Source: Zygnema cylindricum (lineage: Eukaryota; Streptophyta; Zygnematophyceae; Zygnematales; Zygnemataceae). From it: 64,000 nt of DNA. Shown in pieces: positions 1 to 11,026 of the stretch; the first letter of the stretch is position 1, and every line of letters starts with the position of its first letter. Under the pieces are notes generated by a model. That model did not search any database. It saw nothing but the letters and a program-made list of their open reading frames with translations, and had not been told where the DNA came from. Where the stretch lies: assembly GCA_037447655.1 (NCBI GenBank), contig JBBHKE010001013.1, forward strand, positions 248,001-312,000, read 5' to 3'. The position numbers and the translations under genes were made by a program.

Positions 1-73
1 ATCGTAATCTTGTTTAGACTACGATAATCGACACACATTCTCAACGTTCGTTCCTTCTTTTTGACGAAGAAAA
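1..73 (-). pseudogene. Ty3/gypsy reverse transcriptase, downstream piece (element A)
   Basis: On the minus strand this stub encodes the part of a gypsy RT that follows the solo LTR at 74-1142. It holds a short lysine-rich stretch and then, in a neighbouring frame, residues typical of the conserved VDYR..LN block of RT. A frameshift lies between the two. It continues the pol frame of 1143-1683 and runs off the window, so only a fragment is visible. I do not reconstruct the joined protein. It belongs to the same element as the protease and gag further right. Confidence 0.75.
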
Positions 74-1142
74 TGAAACTCTGAGACCTCCATAAGTCCT
101 CAGAGTGGATAGCTTCTAAGAAGCCTCCAGGATGACCCTGACCCCTTTGTGTTTCAGCAAGAACAACTGCCACTCTGGCAGACAAAAACACTGACTAACT
201 TCACCCTTGTGAAGCCAAGACTCCCCTGAGTTGATAGCAAAAAGAATCTTTGAATTTGCTCCCCTGAGCAGTAAGTTATGGAGGGTCAAAGTTGACCTTT
301 TGTACAGAAGCTCTCTGGGAGAGAGGGTCCTATCTCTTAATTTTTCCAAGTCCTATCTCTCTCACAGACTTTATCTACTGATGTACGAAGCCAATCAGAT
401 TTCTCCTCCTTACACAAAAGTACAAGTGCTGGTGTACTTTATGTACGAACATTCTACAACATGGCCTAAATATCGACACGTGGTATATCCGGATTCGCTC
501 CCTTAATCCTTGGAGATGCCGTGATCCAATGTCATTCCGCCATGTGTCCTCCGATGAGGCGATGACGAAAAACCGCCGAAATCCTCTTCCGCGATCTCGA
601 CGTTTAATTCCGGCCGTCCGATTAAATTCACATTTAATCATAGCCGTAATAAATACATACACGGTATTCGTTTTGCTAAAGAAATAAATGCGCGGTATTC
701 GTTTGTTATCCGTACTGTAATCCGTACTTTTACATTAATGGATCTATGTCTCCCGTTAACAGTTTCAGTTAAATGAATAATCCTACGTGTTAATGTTTAA
801 CTAAATATCAAACCCTATGGTATGTAACACTAGGTCTAGACTTAACAAATAAGGCTATCTGCTACCGACAGCTTACTGGCCGGCAGGTACCAGGATCAAA
901 TCATGGAGGCAACACATATCCTTTTAGTAAATAAACCCTTAAAGGTAAATAAACTAATAATTATATCCCGTAAACCTCTGGATAAACTATGTAGCCATTG
1001 CTCCTGCTTCCTCTCTAATTTCTCAGTGAATGCGACAAGTTTGAGAGTTGGAAAGAGAAGTTAGAGGTAGACTGCCTCGGCTTCTTTCTATATTTATATT
1101 TAGACCTAGAAAATACTTAAAAAATAACCATTAATTTCTACA
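74..1142 (-). repeat. Solo LTR of copia family L1 inside gypsy RT
   Basis: The repeat starts TGAAACTCTGAGACC and ends TTTCTACA on the + strand, and reads TG...CA on the minus strand. It aligns along its length with the LTRs at 30009, 35236, 40216, 45530 and (opposite strand) 37209. No internal copia sequence or primer-binding site flanks it. The 5-bp flanks are GAAAA (69-73) and TAAAA (1143-1147), a target-site duplication with one mismatch. The gypsy RT frame continues on both sides. It carries a tRNA T-arm-like sequence at 890-906. Confidence 0.85.
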
Positions 1143-1683
1143 TAAAACTGGTGCTTCGTACGGTGATTTGCTGGGCTGAATATGTCTTATTCTTTGGGAG
1201 TTCCTTGATCTGTTTCTTTAACTCATGCTCAAAGAAATTTTGCTTATAAATTCATGTGACTGGAGGGTTGCATCCAGGTTCAAGGTTAATAACATGTTCC
1301 ACATCTCGGGAAGGTGGCCTTCCTGAGGGTAAATCACTTGGAAAAACATCTTGAAATTCAAAAATCAAATCTTTAACAACAACATCGGATTTATTTATGT
1401 CAGTTACAAAATCAGATTTTAGTTTTTCGAGAGTTTTAGTGGTTTCTGATTTAGGGATGACATCAATGTTAGTGTTTTCTCCCCCCCTTTCATCAATAAC
1501 TGCCTTAGTTACTAATAAATAGAAAGCATGATTTGTTTTATCTTTTAAGTGCTTTTTAATTTGTTTAGCAGATATCAAACCTTCCACTCCCAATCTGGTT
1601 ATGTTATTTATATGATTCCTATGCAATTTCTCAGGAGATAATGCTTCCAAAACCTTCCAATCGTTTTCAGACTTCACTATCAA
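1143..1683 (-). pseudogene. Ty3/gypsy pol: start of reverse transcriptase (element A)
   Basis: Minus-strand reading gives the protease-RT linker and the RT entry, with the hallmark FQDVFPSDLPSGRPP block followed by an acidic HVINLEPG stretch that precedes gypsy RT. The frame stops near 1252, and the SPYEAPVL block then appears in another frame just before the solo LTR. RT would copy the element RNA into DNA, but this copy has a stop, frameshifts and an insertion and cannot make an active enzyme. It is separated from the protease by about 20 bases in another frame. Confidence 0.85.
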
Positions 1684-1704
1684 GGTTTTAATTTCCCAAT
1701 TAAT

Positions 1705-1995
1705 TTAAGGATTCTGTTCAGTTAACCAAGGCTTTCCCATAATTAGTTCTTCACTTCCCATTTCACACACAACTTTCATTTTATGACCCTTGATATCAAC
1801 TTCTATCGTGTCACTTTGTAAGTCTAATGTGGACTTATTACCATTTGCCACTTCAACATGTAAAGGCTTTTCTCTTATGACAGTATGTATTTTATTTTCC
1901 TCTACTAATCTATTTGAAATGAAATTATATGTGGCACCTGAATCGATCATTACTCTCAACGGTTTTCCTTTCTTTAATGACTCGAATCTAATCAA
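1705..1995 (-). pseudogene. Ty3/gypsy aspartic protease (element A)
   Basis: The 96-residue minus-strand frame shows a retropepsin-like core: active-site motif MIDSGATYNFIS near its start (D-S-G replaces the usual D-[ST]-G without loss), a hydrophobic strand region, and a C-terminal GKPWL block typical of gypsy proteases. It would cleave the Gag-Pol polyprotein in the particle. It sits between the zinc-knuckle region and RT, the normal gypsy order gag-protease-RT. The domain itself looks complete but is separated from its neighbours by stops or frame changes, so it is scored as part of a dead element. Confidence 0.8.
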
Positions 1996-2257
1996 ACTGT
2001 GTCTGGTTCATCATTATTTAACTATCGTTACATAGGTCTGTTGTTGAGAATTTCATCAGAATGAATCTTTAAACTATGCAGTGTAGTGAGAATCATAATA
2101 AATTCAGCTATCCTAACTTTTCCATTCATTAATTTGCCCTCCAAAGTTAACTCTTTAACTTCTGGATCCGGTTGACTCAACTGAGGACTTTCAGTTAGTC
2201 TTTTCCATTTCCCACTTCCTGGGCTTCCTGCTCAGCTAGGTATAATGCATTATCCTA

Positions 2258-2647
2258 TTAGAGACCTTCATTTACATCGACTGTTTGGAGAGAACTTTTA
2301 TCACTACAGTCTTTAGCGTAATGATCTGGACCTCCGCATTTGAAACAAGTGACTTTCTTTTTGGGTTTTGTGCACTTTCTACTAAAATATCCCTCCTCTC
2401 CACAGTTATAACAGTTATTATTTTTCAGTTGTGCACACTCAAATGCTCTATGACCCTTTTTTTGACAAAGAGTGCAGGTGGGGATGGTAAGTTTACGCTT
2501 CTGAGCATTAATGTTTGGTTTATGAGTCTTAATGTATCCCTCTCTATTGTTAAATTTGTTTCCTACATTAAAACTCTGTCCACCGTTCTGATTTCCCCTG
2601 AAAATATTTTGCCTATTCACCAGACCAGCATTCATACCCTCATCCAC
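2258..2647 (-). pseudogene. Gag nucleocapsid with three CCHC zinc knuckles (element A)
   Basis: The minus-strand frame contains three consecutive CX2CX4HX4C knuckles: CTLCQKKGHRAFEC, CYNCGEEGYFSRKC and CFKCGGPDHYAKDC. In the second, Tyr-Phe occupies the usual Gly-His positions, so its zinc histidine is missing. The preceding stretch is basic and Asn/Gly-rich. Nucleocapsids bind element RNA and help package it. The region lies between gag and protease as expected for a gypsy element. Confidence 0.85.
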
Positions 2648-3482
2648 AAATTCCCTCTCATCCCACTTTGATACTTAATTCAAATTTCCCCTAAGTGATC
2701 TAGTTTCCCGATTATACCCCAACTGATCTTCTAATTCCAATGCCTTGTCTTGTAATTCTTTCAAATTATTAAATTTTGATGTTTCAATTCTGATTTCAGT
2801 ATAGGGTTAAGATAACTTAAGAAATGCAACTTAGCCATTTCATCTGTCAAACCTATGACGTGAATGCTAGATGAGTAAAATTCCACAATGTAATCTTTCA
2901 CAGATCCAAGCTGCTTACAATTCAGCCACTATTTTTCGATTCTGGATTTAAAGTGACAGACAAGAATCGCGATTTGATCGCGGTTTTAAAAGTTTCCCAA
3001 TTAGCATTATCAGGAATTAATTTAGACCTTCTCTGAGTGTAAAACCAAATATGAGCATCGCCTTTCATACAGCTAACAACAAAAGAAGTGTAATCATCAC
3101 GATCAAAATTTCTAGATTCCAAATAATACTCCATATGAAAAATCGAGGCATCCAACTCATCAATATTCTTACCATCAAACGATGGTGCTTCACTAATAGA
3201 CAATTTCAGATCTTTTATCTTCTTAAGTCTATCATGATCATCCTCCCTAAAACTGGCATTCCTTTTACTACTTTCACCCTTTTGGTCATTAATATCCTTC
3301 TCGGTCTGAATTAAGTTAATAAGTTCATCTAATTTCTCATTTGAAACATTTCTATTTTCTTTAACAACTTTCAATTCACTTCTCACTTCGAAAATGGTTT
3401 CATCCACAGCAGCAGCATGATTATTAAATCTTTTGACCAATTTCACTGTACGGTTCTTCAATACATTGAAAGCATTCTCCAT
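2648..3482 (-). pseudogene. Ty3/gypsy gag capsid region (element A)
   Basis: The 186-residue frame at 2922-3482 starts MENAFNVLKNR. It has an N-terminal coiled-coil-like segment, an acidic/lysine linker, then a retrotrans_gag-like region (about residues 110-175: FDGKNIDELDASIFHMEYYL, then a HIWFYTQRR block). Below 2922 the gag C-terminus continues in other frames (a DKALELEDQLGYNRE-like helix around 2710-2760) before the zinc knuckles, so stops and frameshifts break it. A very similar start is on the + strand at 7140, the mirror-image element B. Confidence 0.8.
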
Positions 3483-4263
3483 TTCAGGTTTTCATGCATA
3501 ATTTATCATTATCACACAATAAAATCAAGCAAAATGAAAGAAATAATATAATATCCCAAACAAATTTGCTGCAGATTTGAAGTCCTAAGATTGTTCCAAT
3601 CTAAGACTTCTTCTCCTTAACGAATCCTTTGAAAATGTCAAAATCTGAAAAAAAAAAAAAAAAAAAACATTGACAGTAAGTTAGTGCAAATTTAAATTTC
3701 AATTTCCCAACATTGAAACAAAAGGTAAGAATTTCCCCAAAGATTTGCAACAGCAAAATTGAAAGCTCTCAAAGGTAAGATTTAACCACAAATTTTGCAA
3801 CAACAAAATTGAAAGCAATCAAAGGTAACAATTTAGGGTTTGAAAAGTTTTGAGTCATTTCTGGACTCCTTTGCTCTTGAAGAAGTAAAGTACTTTTTCC
3901 TTCTCCTCCATTAGCAAATTTCCCACTTCTCACTACATCAAGATCTTTACTCTCTAATCCTCACCCTTCATGGCTTCAAGCCCTCCCTCTACACATGAAT
4001 CATTGTTAAGAGAAGGCAAGTTTGTTTGGCCTCTAGGTAATTGGAGTGAGCTTCAGCGGTGGTTACACTATCCACCTCACCTTAGTTCTGAGGACCTAAG
4101 CACTCCCCACATCTAACCAGCGGCTGCTGGCAGTGTGGTCACTTAGTTTCCCTCCAATCCCTTACCACTCACATTGTAGTTCCACCAACCCGGGTCAGAG
4201 CACCCTCACCGGTCACGACAGTCGATTTTCGGGTGAGCAAGCTTCTCTTTGGCTTTTAACCAA
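3483..4263 (-). other. Untranslated leader of gypsy element A
   Basis: This stretch lies between the primer-binding site and gag. It contains a poly(A/T) run at about 3649-3666 and degenerate repeats around AAATTTTGCAAC and CAAAATTGAAAGC. It is the inverted counterpart of 6364-7139. I see no convincing coding region. Confidence 0.7.
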
Positions 4264-4275
4264 GCTCTGATACCA
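4264..4275 (-). promoter_or_regulatory. Primer-binding site, tRNA-iMet 3' end (element A)
   Basis: On the minus strand it reads TGGTATCAGAGC, complementary to the 3' end of plant initiator tRNA-Met, the standard primer of many plant LTR elements. It lies two bases inside the LTR end at 4278. This fixes the LTR boundary and the minus orientation. Confidence 0.85.
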
Positions 4276-4277
4276 TA

Positions 4278-5247
4278 TGTAACAGGATCTCCTACCTCTT
4301 AAAAAATCCCATTACTACAAACAATCCCAACCACACATTCCACACATTGGAAAATACACATCCACATTGGACAACACTCACACAAGGATAAACTTTAAAT
4401 TAGAAGAAGCTTCTGTCCACATAACATTAGCTTGGTCTCTTGCCCTCGTGGCTCAACCCTTCTTATTAAAGTGTTTTCCACTACTCTCCACTCTTAATAA
4501 TTCTATCTCTTAACTACTAAAACACTATTTAGTTAGTAAGAGATTTCAATGCAAAAATGCCTTTTCACCAATTTGGTATTAATCGCTCAGGACCAAGATT
4601 AGTTGGAATTTCCACAAAATTTTCCAAAGGAAAAAGATGTCTACTCTCCTCTTACACTTCACTATTTATCCATCATCGCCCTGGACTCGCCAGGCCCGAG
4701 TCAACGCTCCGTTTTAACAGGCTTTAACCTGGGCCAATCATTGATCAGCAAAGACTCAGACTGACTAATGCAAAAACGTGCGAAATCTCTTACTAACTAC
4801 TTAGCACTTTACTAACCAATCAAACGTTACGTTTCACTACGTAACATTTACGTGCAAAAATGCGCGCTAGACGAAACCCGACTTCGCACGATCGTGCGTA
4901 ACAAATTTCGCACCCGAAACTTCCTACGAAATTCCCTTAAGTGAAAGTGACGTTTCGTACTAAAATTTGTACGAAACGAACCACCGTGCATACTAAACGT
5001 TTCGTTAGAACTTTATGAAACGTACACTCGTAATTTCGGTACTCATTTGACCCTTAACCCGTCTCAATAATACCCACTTGTTATTTAGACCCCACGTTGT
5101 CACCTAAATACACCCATCGCTATAACTTTTAAAATATAACTCCAAATAGCGTGATTCTTTCGCGGACGTCTACCAAATTTAGTAATCTATAATCATAACA
5201 CCTAAATACCCCTTTATAAACAAATTCGATCCGCTATTACTGTTTCA
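4278..5247 (-). repeat. 5' LTR of gypsy element A
   Basis: A 970-bp LTR. The + strand reads TGTAACAGGATC at the left and GCTATTACTGTTTCA at the right. It is an inverted copy of 5380-6349, which is also 970 bp. It is rich in TTACG/CGTAA-type motifs. The primer-binding site abuts its inner end, so it is the 5' LTR of the minus-strand element; the 3' LTR would be left of the window. Confidence 0.85.
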
Positions 5248-5379
5248 TGCCCCCTTTGGTACTCGAAGCCAACGGGCGCCAATTTGGCCCAAACTACGCC
5301 TCATCGCATAAAAAAACGCGAATAAAATAATAGTCGCGGGCGACCCGGTGCTTTGTCCTAAGGTTGCCAAGTGCCTGTT
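5248..5379. other. 132-bp spacer at the centre of the gypsy palindrome
   Basis: This GC-richer stretch separates the two inverted LTRs. I found no ORF, no RNA motif and no obvious target-site duplication linking the outer LTR ends. Confidence 0.6.
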
Positions 5380-6349
5380 TGTAACAATAATAGCTGATCG
5401 AACTTGTTTATAAAGGGGTATTCAGTTATTATGATTATAGAGTACTAAATTTGGTAGACGTCCGCGAAAAAATCACGCTATTTAGAGTTATATTTTTAAA
5501 GTTATAGCGATGGGTGTACTTAGGTGACAGCGTGGGGTCTAAATAACAAGTGGGTATCATTGAAACGGGTTAAGGGTCAAATGAGTACCGAAATTACGCG
5601 TGTACGTTTGATAAAGTTCTAACGAAACGTTTAGTATGCACGGTGGTTTGTTTCGTACAAATTTTAGTACGAAACGTCACTTTCACTTAAGGGAATTTCG
5701 TACGAAGTTTCGCGTGCGAAATTCGTTACGCACGATCGTGCGAAGTCGGGTTTCGTTTGGCGCGCACTTTTGCACGTAAATGTTACGTAGTGAAACGTAA
5801 CGTTTGATTGTTTAGTAAAGTGCTAAGTAGTTAGTTAGAGATTTCGCACGTTTTTGCATTAGTCAGTCTGAGTCTTTGCTAGTCAATGATTGGCCCAGGT
5901 TAAAGCCTGTTAAAACGGAGCATTGACTCGGGCATGGCGAGTCTACGGCGATAATGGATAAATAGTGAAGTGTAAGAGGAGAGTAGACATCTTTTTCCTT
6001 TGGAAAAGTTTGTGGAAATTCTAACTGATCTTGGTCCTGAGCGATTAATACCAAATTGGAGAAAAGGCATTTTTGCATTGAAATCTCTTACTAACTAAAT
6101 AGTGTTTTAGTAGTTAAGAGATAGAATTATTAAGAGTGGAGAGTAGTGGAAAACACTTAAATAAGAAGGGTTGAGCCATGAGGGCAAGAGACCAAGCTAA
6201 TGTTATGTGGACAGAAGCTTCTTCTAATTTAAAGTTTATCCTTGTGTGAGTGTTGTCCAATATGGATGTGTATTTTCCAATGTGTGGAATGTGTGGTTGG
6301 GATTGTTTGTAGTAATGGGATTTTTTGAGAGGTAGGAGATCCTGTTACA
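5380..6349 (+). repeat. 5' LTR of gypsy element B
   Basis: A 970-bp LTR starting TGTAACAATAATAGC and ending GATCCTGTTACA, with matching TGTAAC/GTTACA tips. It is the inverted partner of 4278-5247 and is followed by a tRNA-iMet primer-binding site, so it is the 5' LTR of a + strand element. Its last 600 bp recur at 7567-8165. Confidence 0.88.
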
Positions 6350-6351
6350 TA

Positions 6352-6363
6352 TGGTATCAGAGC
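6352..6363 (+). promoter_or_regulatory. Primer-binding site, tRNA-iMet 3' end (element B)
   Basis: TGGTATCAGAGC follows the LTR end after two bases and is complementary to the 3' end of initiator tRNA-Met. Confidence 0.87.
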
Positions 6364-7139
6364 TTGGTTAAAAGCCAAAGAGAAGCTTGCTCACTCGAAA
6401 ATCGACTGTCGTGACCGGTGAGGGTGCTCTGACCCGGGTTGGTGGAACCACAATGTGAGTGGTAGGGGATTGGAGGGAAACTAAGTTATTATACTGCCAA
6501 CGGCCGCTGGTTAGATGTGGGGCGTGCTTAGGTCCTCAGGACTAAGGCGGGGTGGGCAGTGTAGCCACCGCTGAAGCTCACCCCAATTACCTAGAGGCCA
6601 AACAAACTTGCCTTCTCTTAGCAATGATTCTTGTGTAGAGGGAGGGCTTCATGCCATGAAGGGTGAGGATTAGAGAGTAAAGATCTTGATGTAGTGAGAA
6701 GTGGGAAATTTGCTAATGGAGGAGAAGGAAATAGTACTTTACTTCTTCAAAAGTTAAGGAGTCCAGAAATGATTGAAAACTTTTCAAACCCTAAATTGTT
6801 ACTTTTGATTAATTTCAATTTTGCTGTTGCAAAATTTATGGTTAAATCTTACTTTTGAGAGCTTTCAATTTTGCTATTTCAAAATTTATGGGGAAATTCT
6901 TACCTTCTGTTTCAATGTTGGGAAATTGAAAATTTGAATTTGAACTAACTTACTGTCTATGTCTTTTTAATTTCTCAGATCTTGATCTTCTTAAAGGATT
7001 TGTTAAAGAGAAGAATTCTTGGATTGGAGCAATCTGAGGACTTCAAATTTGCATCAAATTTTATTAGGAAATTATACTCTATCTTTCTTTGGCTTAATTT
7101 CATTGTGTGATAATGGCAAATTCTCCATAGAAACGCGAA
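6364..7139 (+). other. Untranslated leader of gypsy element B
   Basis: It mirrors 3483-4263 on the opposite strand, including degenerate TTTCAATTTTGC repeats. No coding region is supported; gag starts at 7140. Confidence 0.7.
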
Positions 7140-7522
7140 ATGGAGAATGCGTTGAATGTGTTGAAGAAGCGGATTGTGAAATTAGTCAAAAGATTTAATA
7201 ATCATGCTGCCGCTGTGGATGAAACCATTTCCGAATTGAAAAGTGAATTGAAAGTTGTCAAAGAAAATAGAAATGTTTCAAATGAGAAATTATATGAACT
7301 TATGAACTTAATTCAAACCATGAATGACCAAAAGGGTGAGAGTAGTAAAAGGAATGCCAGTTTTAGGGAGGATGATCATGATACACCTAAGAAGATAAGG
7401 GATCTGAAATTGTCTATTAGTGAGGCACCATCGTTTGATGGTAAGAGGATTGATGAGTTGGATGCTTGGATTTTTCATATGGAATATTATTTGGAGTCTA
7501 GAAATTGCAATCGTGATGATTA
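7140..7522 (+). pseudogene. Ty3/gypsy gag, truncated at assembly gap (element B)
   Basis: The frame starts MENALNVLKKRIVKLVKRF and closely follows the gag of element A: coiled-coil N-terminus, acidic/Lys linker, and the FDGKRIDELDAWIFHMEYYL capsid block. It breaks at the N run at 7523, about 130 codons in; the rest of gag and all pol are absent between the gap and the partial LTR at 7567. Either the element lost its interior or the assembler joined across it. Gag would form the virus-like particle. Confidence 0.8.
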
Positions 7523-7532
7523 NNNNNNNNNN
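7523..7532. other. Assembly gap (10 Ns)
   Basis: Ten Ns interrupt the element B gag. The sequence right of the gap jumps within about 35 bases into the middle of an LTR, so the true gap size is unknown. Confidence 0.99.
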
Positions 7533-7566
7533 AAGTGATGCATTGTAAATGCACGTTTTCACGCGC

Positions 7567-8165
7567 GGTTCGTTTGGCGCGCACTTTTGCACGTAAATGT
7601 TACGTAGTGAAACGTAACGTTTGATTGGTTAGTAAAGTGCTAAGTAGTTAGTAAGAGATTTCACACGTTTTTGCATTGGTCAGTCTGAGTCTTTGCTGAT
7701 CAATGATTGGCCCAGGTAAAAGCCTGTTAAAACGGAGCGTTGACTCAGGCCTGGCAAGTCCAGGGCGATGATGGATAAATAGTGAAGTGTAAGAGGAGAG
7801 TAGACATCTTTTTCCTTTGGAAAAGTTTGTGGAAATTCCAGCTGATCTTGGTCCTGGGCGATTAATACCAAATTGGAGAAAAGACATTTTTGCATTGAAA
7901 TCTCTTACTAACTAAATAGTGTTTTAGTAGTTAAGAGATAGAATTATTAAGAGTGGAGAGTAGAGGAAACACTTTAAATTGAAGGGCTGAGCCACGAGGG
8001 CAAGAGACCAAGCTAATGTTATGTGGACAGAAGCTTCTTTTCAATTAAAGTTTATACTTATGTAAGTGTTTTCCAATGTGGATGTGTATTTTCCAATGTG
8101 TGGAATGTGTGGTTGGAATTGTTTGTAGTAATGGGATTTTCTGAGAGGTATGAGATCTTGTTACA
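7567..8165 (+). repeat. Partial LTR of the same gypsy family
   Basis: It matches the 3' two-thirds of the LTR at 5380-6349, beginning around GTTCGTTTGGCGCGC and ending TTGTTACA at 8165. It is the likely truncated 3' LTR of element B. The bases after it (TCTGT) do not clearly duplicate those before 5380. Confidence 0.8.
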
Positions 8166-8889
8166 TCTGTCCTCCACTCCGTCATCATAATGAAGCGGTT
8201 GTTGGAGACGTCAGGAATTCCGTCGCTCGCCGCTACACTATGCATCGCTATTTGGGTTAATAATATTTTGGTCACTTACACTTTTTTTCTACGTGCACAT
8301 TTGTCGGACAGTTGATCGGACGGTTGCTATTGAAATAAAAGTTGGTCACCTCTAAACTGGCGGTCTCTAATCAAAAATCGGACAAGTGTGTACAAGAAAA
8401 GTTGTTTTAAGTAAAGAAAAAATATTAATGCTAATAGCGATACACGATGTCGTTCGTTGAACTTTTCAAAAGGTTTGCTTCATATGCGGGTGCGTATTTT
8501 TACCTGAGCGGCGAACGGCGAAATTTATGGCGTCTCGCGCATGTGTTTTTATCTGAACGGCCAGTGGTAGAATTTATGGCGTCTCCAACGGCGGCTTCCT
8601 TGAGACGATTTGCTTCATTTGCGCGCACGTATTTTAATGTCCTCTACTCCGTCATCAAAAGGAAGCCACCGTTGGAGACGCCATAAATTCGGCCGCTCGC
8701 CGCTACTTGGTTGCATGTTTCAATTTTTAGGGTATTGAATATTTGAATATATAAATTTGAAAAGTAAAACAAAAGTACGAATTCTATCTACAAATTTTAA
8801 AATTTTGAAATTGTTTTATGCGCACTGTACGTAGTAATCATTAGTTTACTACGTGCGTTTTATGCGCATAGGACATCTATGTTGATAAC
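8166..8889. repeat. Foldback repeat block, copy 1
   Basis: The block is built from alternating direct and inverted versions of a sequence around GAATTTATGGCGTCTCCAAC and TTTGCTTCATTTGCGCGC, followed by an AT-rich part ending GCGCATAGGACATCTATG. The same order recurs at 11560-12073. No protein is supported; the short ORFs are readings of the inverted units. Confidence 0.7.
8570..8690. repeat. Long hairpin, foldback copy 1
   Basis: A 32-bp arm at 8570-8601 is repeated inverted at 8659-8690 with few mismatches around a 57-bp loop. The outer arm tip reads GAATTTATGGCGTCTCC. Confidence 0.8.
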
Positions 8890-10108
8890 ACGACATTTTG
8901 GCGTGTACGGATATTGAGAAAACGACAACGCAGCGTGATGTACAGGATCGCACGCGCAAAATTTTAAAGTACGATAGTGTACGTTACTCAACCGGTATTG
9001 ATATCACGACATTTTGGCATGACGTCGATTTTGTTTGGCATTTTATCATACCACTACAACCACGTGAAATACAGCAAATAGGATTGTACCACGTGTCTTT
9101 TTTCATTACATCAAAATGGAACATGGCAAAGCCAATCAAAACTCAAATCACTCAACGGCTCACGATCCTACACAAAAAAAAACGACGTCAATTATCGTTG
9201 TCACCAAAGACGAATGCGACGAGAATGCTTTGCCGTTTTAGAAAAAGGGCAAAGCAAAAACATTGGGCACCTGTCAGCAAGTTGGGAAAACGAAAAACGA
9301 AAAACGAAACCGCATTTCTGTGCGACAGCAAAAGGTAATTTATGGTTTGGACACGTCGACAATGTGGCGTACGGACATTACGAAGTCACAAAAAATAGAA
9401 CAACGTGAGGAGAGACGCCTCAAATTGAAGCCGAGTGGAAGTTTTGCCTCATTTTGTGTACCACCATGTGTCACATTGTTTCGTACACGTCTACGTAAGT
9501 CACTCTTTTAAATAACACGTTATTTGCGTTTACATCGAATGCTTTGAAAGTTGTACGGAAAATATTCGCTAAAAAACAAAGTAACAAGACTAAGTTTAGG
9601 TTACATGCGAAAGTACCCTTACACATAGGGACAGTTGAAAACCTGGTCCGACGTATCCGTGCTAAAAAACAAAGTAAGTTCGCGATGTTACAAGTACATG
9701 GGGACATACCATTAAGCGTGTTACGTCCTCCAAGTCATTGATAGCGCGTTTTGGTGCTGGCAAAGAACATGCTAAAGTTGATGAAGGGAACCAATGACAA
9801 GGAGGCTCGTACAGATGTTCAAAGGATGCAATATACGCGTACATAAAGTTGTCCAAGTGATGTTGACGCGACACGTAGAGTCGTCAAGTCTTATTTGTAT
9901 TTGGTGGATTCGCTCTTTGTTTGTGAACCATTAAAAAATGGGAAAACGATGTCATAAATTATGGGATCCGTACGCCAAATTTCATAAAATGACAAAAAAC
10001 GCGGTGGTGACGGTTGGGGCGGTTGAATTCGACCGTTTTGGAGCGTAGCGGCGGACAAAAGATGCAGTTCTATGCGTCAAAACTCGTCAGCTGCGCAAAG
10101 CAAACGGC
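8890..10108. other. No gene seen; dispersed non-coding repeat
   Basis: Several short frames exist, but none shows a domain or coding-like composition. The part around 9630-9710 is clearly similar to 54040-54130 (shared GTTACAAGTACATGGGGACA), so this is a dispersed repeat rather than a gene. Confidence 0.5.
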
Positions 10109-11026
10109 TAGTGTTGTGTATCGGTAAGGATTTGCCGATAACCGATATGGGCCTTTTTTCGGGAATCTGATAATCAATATATTGGTACAATATATCGCTA
10201 TCGGTCTTATCGCTGATAAGTAGCCGATAATATCGGTCTTATCGCTGATAAATAGCCAATAATATCGGCTACTTATCGGTGATAATGCGGATAACGATAA
10301 CTATCGGCGATAGCTGTACGAGCCGTACAGATAAATGTACGGCATGTACACTCAACTGTACGTCTTATTCCCCCGACGCGCCCTATTCACAACCCCTGAG
10401 GTACCTTCCAATCAAATCATTTGTACAAGCCGAAAGTACAGTAGCCGACATAAGATGTGTACGGCTTCAGTACGGCTCCACTTAAAACGATGTACCTTTC
10501 CCATCCGACGCCGTGGCTTTGTCCCTTTATTTTTTGGGATCCACTGGAAACCTGCCACGTGTCAATCCGTTGGCTTTTTTGGCAAAAGCCGCCAAAAATG
10601 CCATTCCGAGATGCCGGCGCTCACGCTGACCGTCCGCTCGTATTTTCTCATTGAATGTCGTCAGCTTGATTCCGGCAGCGCGCATAGTGTTATTTTGCAT
10701 CCGTTGTACTTTGTGTCCGCCGTCTTTTTACCGTTCGATGATAATCAGTATATCGGTACAATTCCGTACCTTCCCGTAAAATTTATGTTCAGTTAACCGC
10801 CCAAAAAGTACTACAAAGTGCAACGTATTTTTTCGTCAAATTCCATACATTTCCCTTAAAAAACCGCACATTTCTCGTAAATTTACCGTTCAGTTTATTG
10901 GACAGAAAGCACTCCGAACAGAAAGTACAGAAAGTACAAATATATCGGGACCGCTGACCGTTCGATAACCGATAACTATAAGTGTCGGTGTCATTGCGAT
11001 AATTTTTTTATCGATACACAACATTA
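10109..11026. mobile_element. Non-autonomous hAT-type element (family H1), intact ends
   Basis: It starts TAGTGTTGTGTATCGGTAA and ends with the inverted form ATCGATACACAACATTA. It is flanked by a perfect 8-bp duplication CAAACGGC (10101-10108 and 11027-11034), the hallmark of hAT insertion. A near-identical copy is at 59306-60172. It contains many GATAA/TATCG stretches and GTAC motifs but no transposase frame. Confidence 0.9.

Noticed and set aside
5248-5379. Target-site duplication around the gypsy palindrome
   Set aside because: Outer LTR flanks TGCCC, CTGTT and TCTGT do not match, so no insertion history can be read from them.
8898-9511. Overlapping + strand ORFs up to 146 residues
   Set aside because: Basic, low-information readings of a dispersed repeat, with no conserved motif.
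10279-10796. ORFs up to 153 residues inside the hAT-type element H1
   Set aside because: The same ORF is broken in the sister copy at 59306-60172 and has no transposase motif, so it is not a transposase gene.
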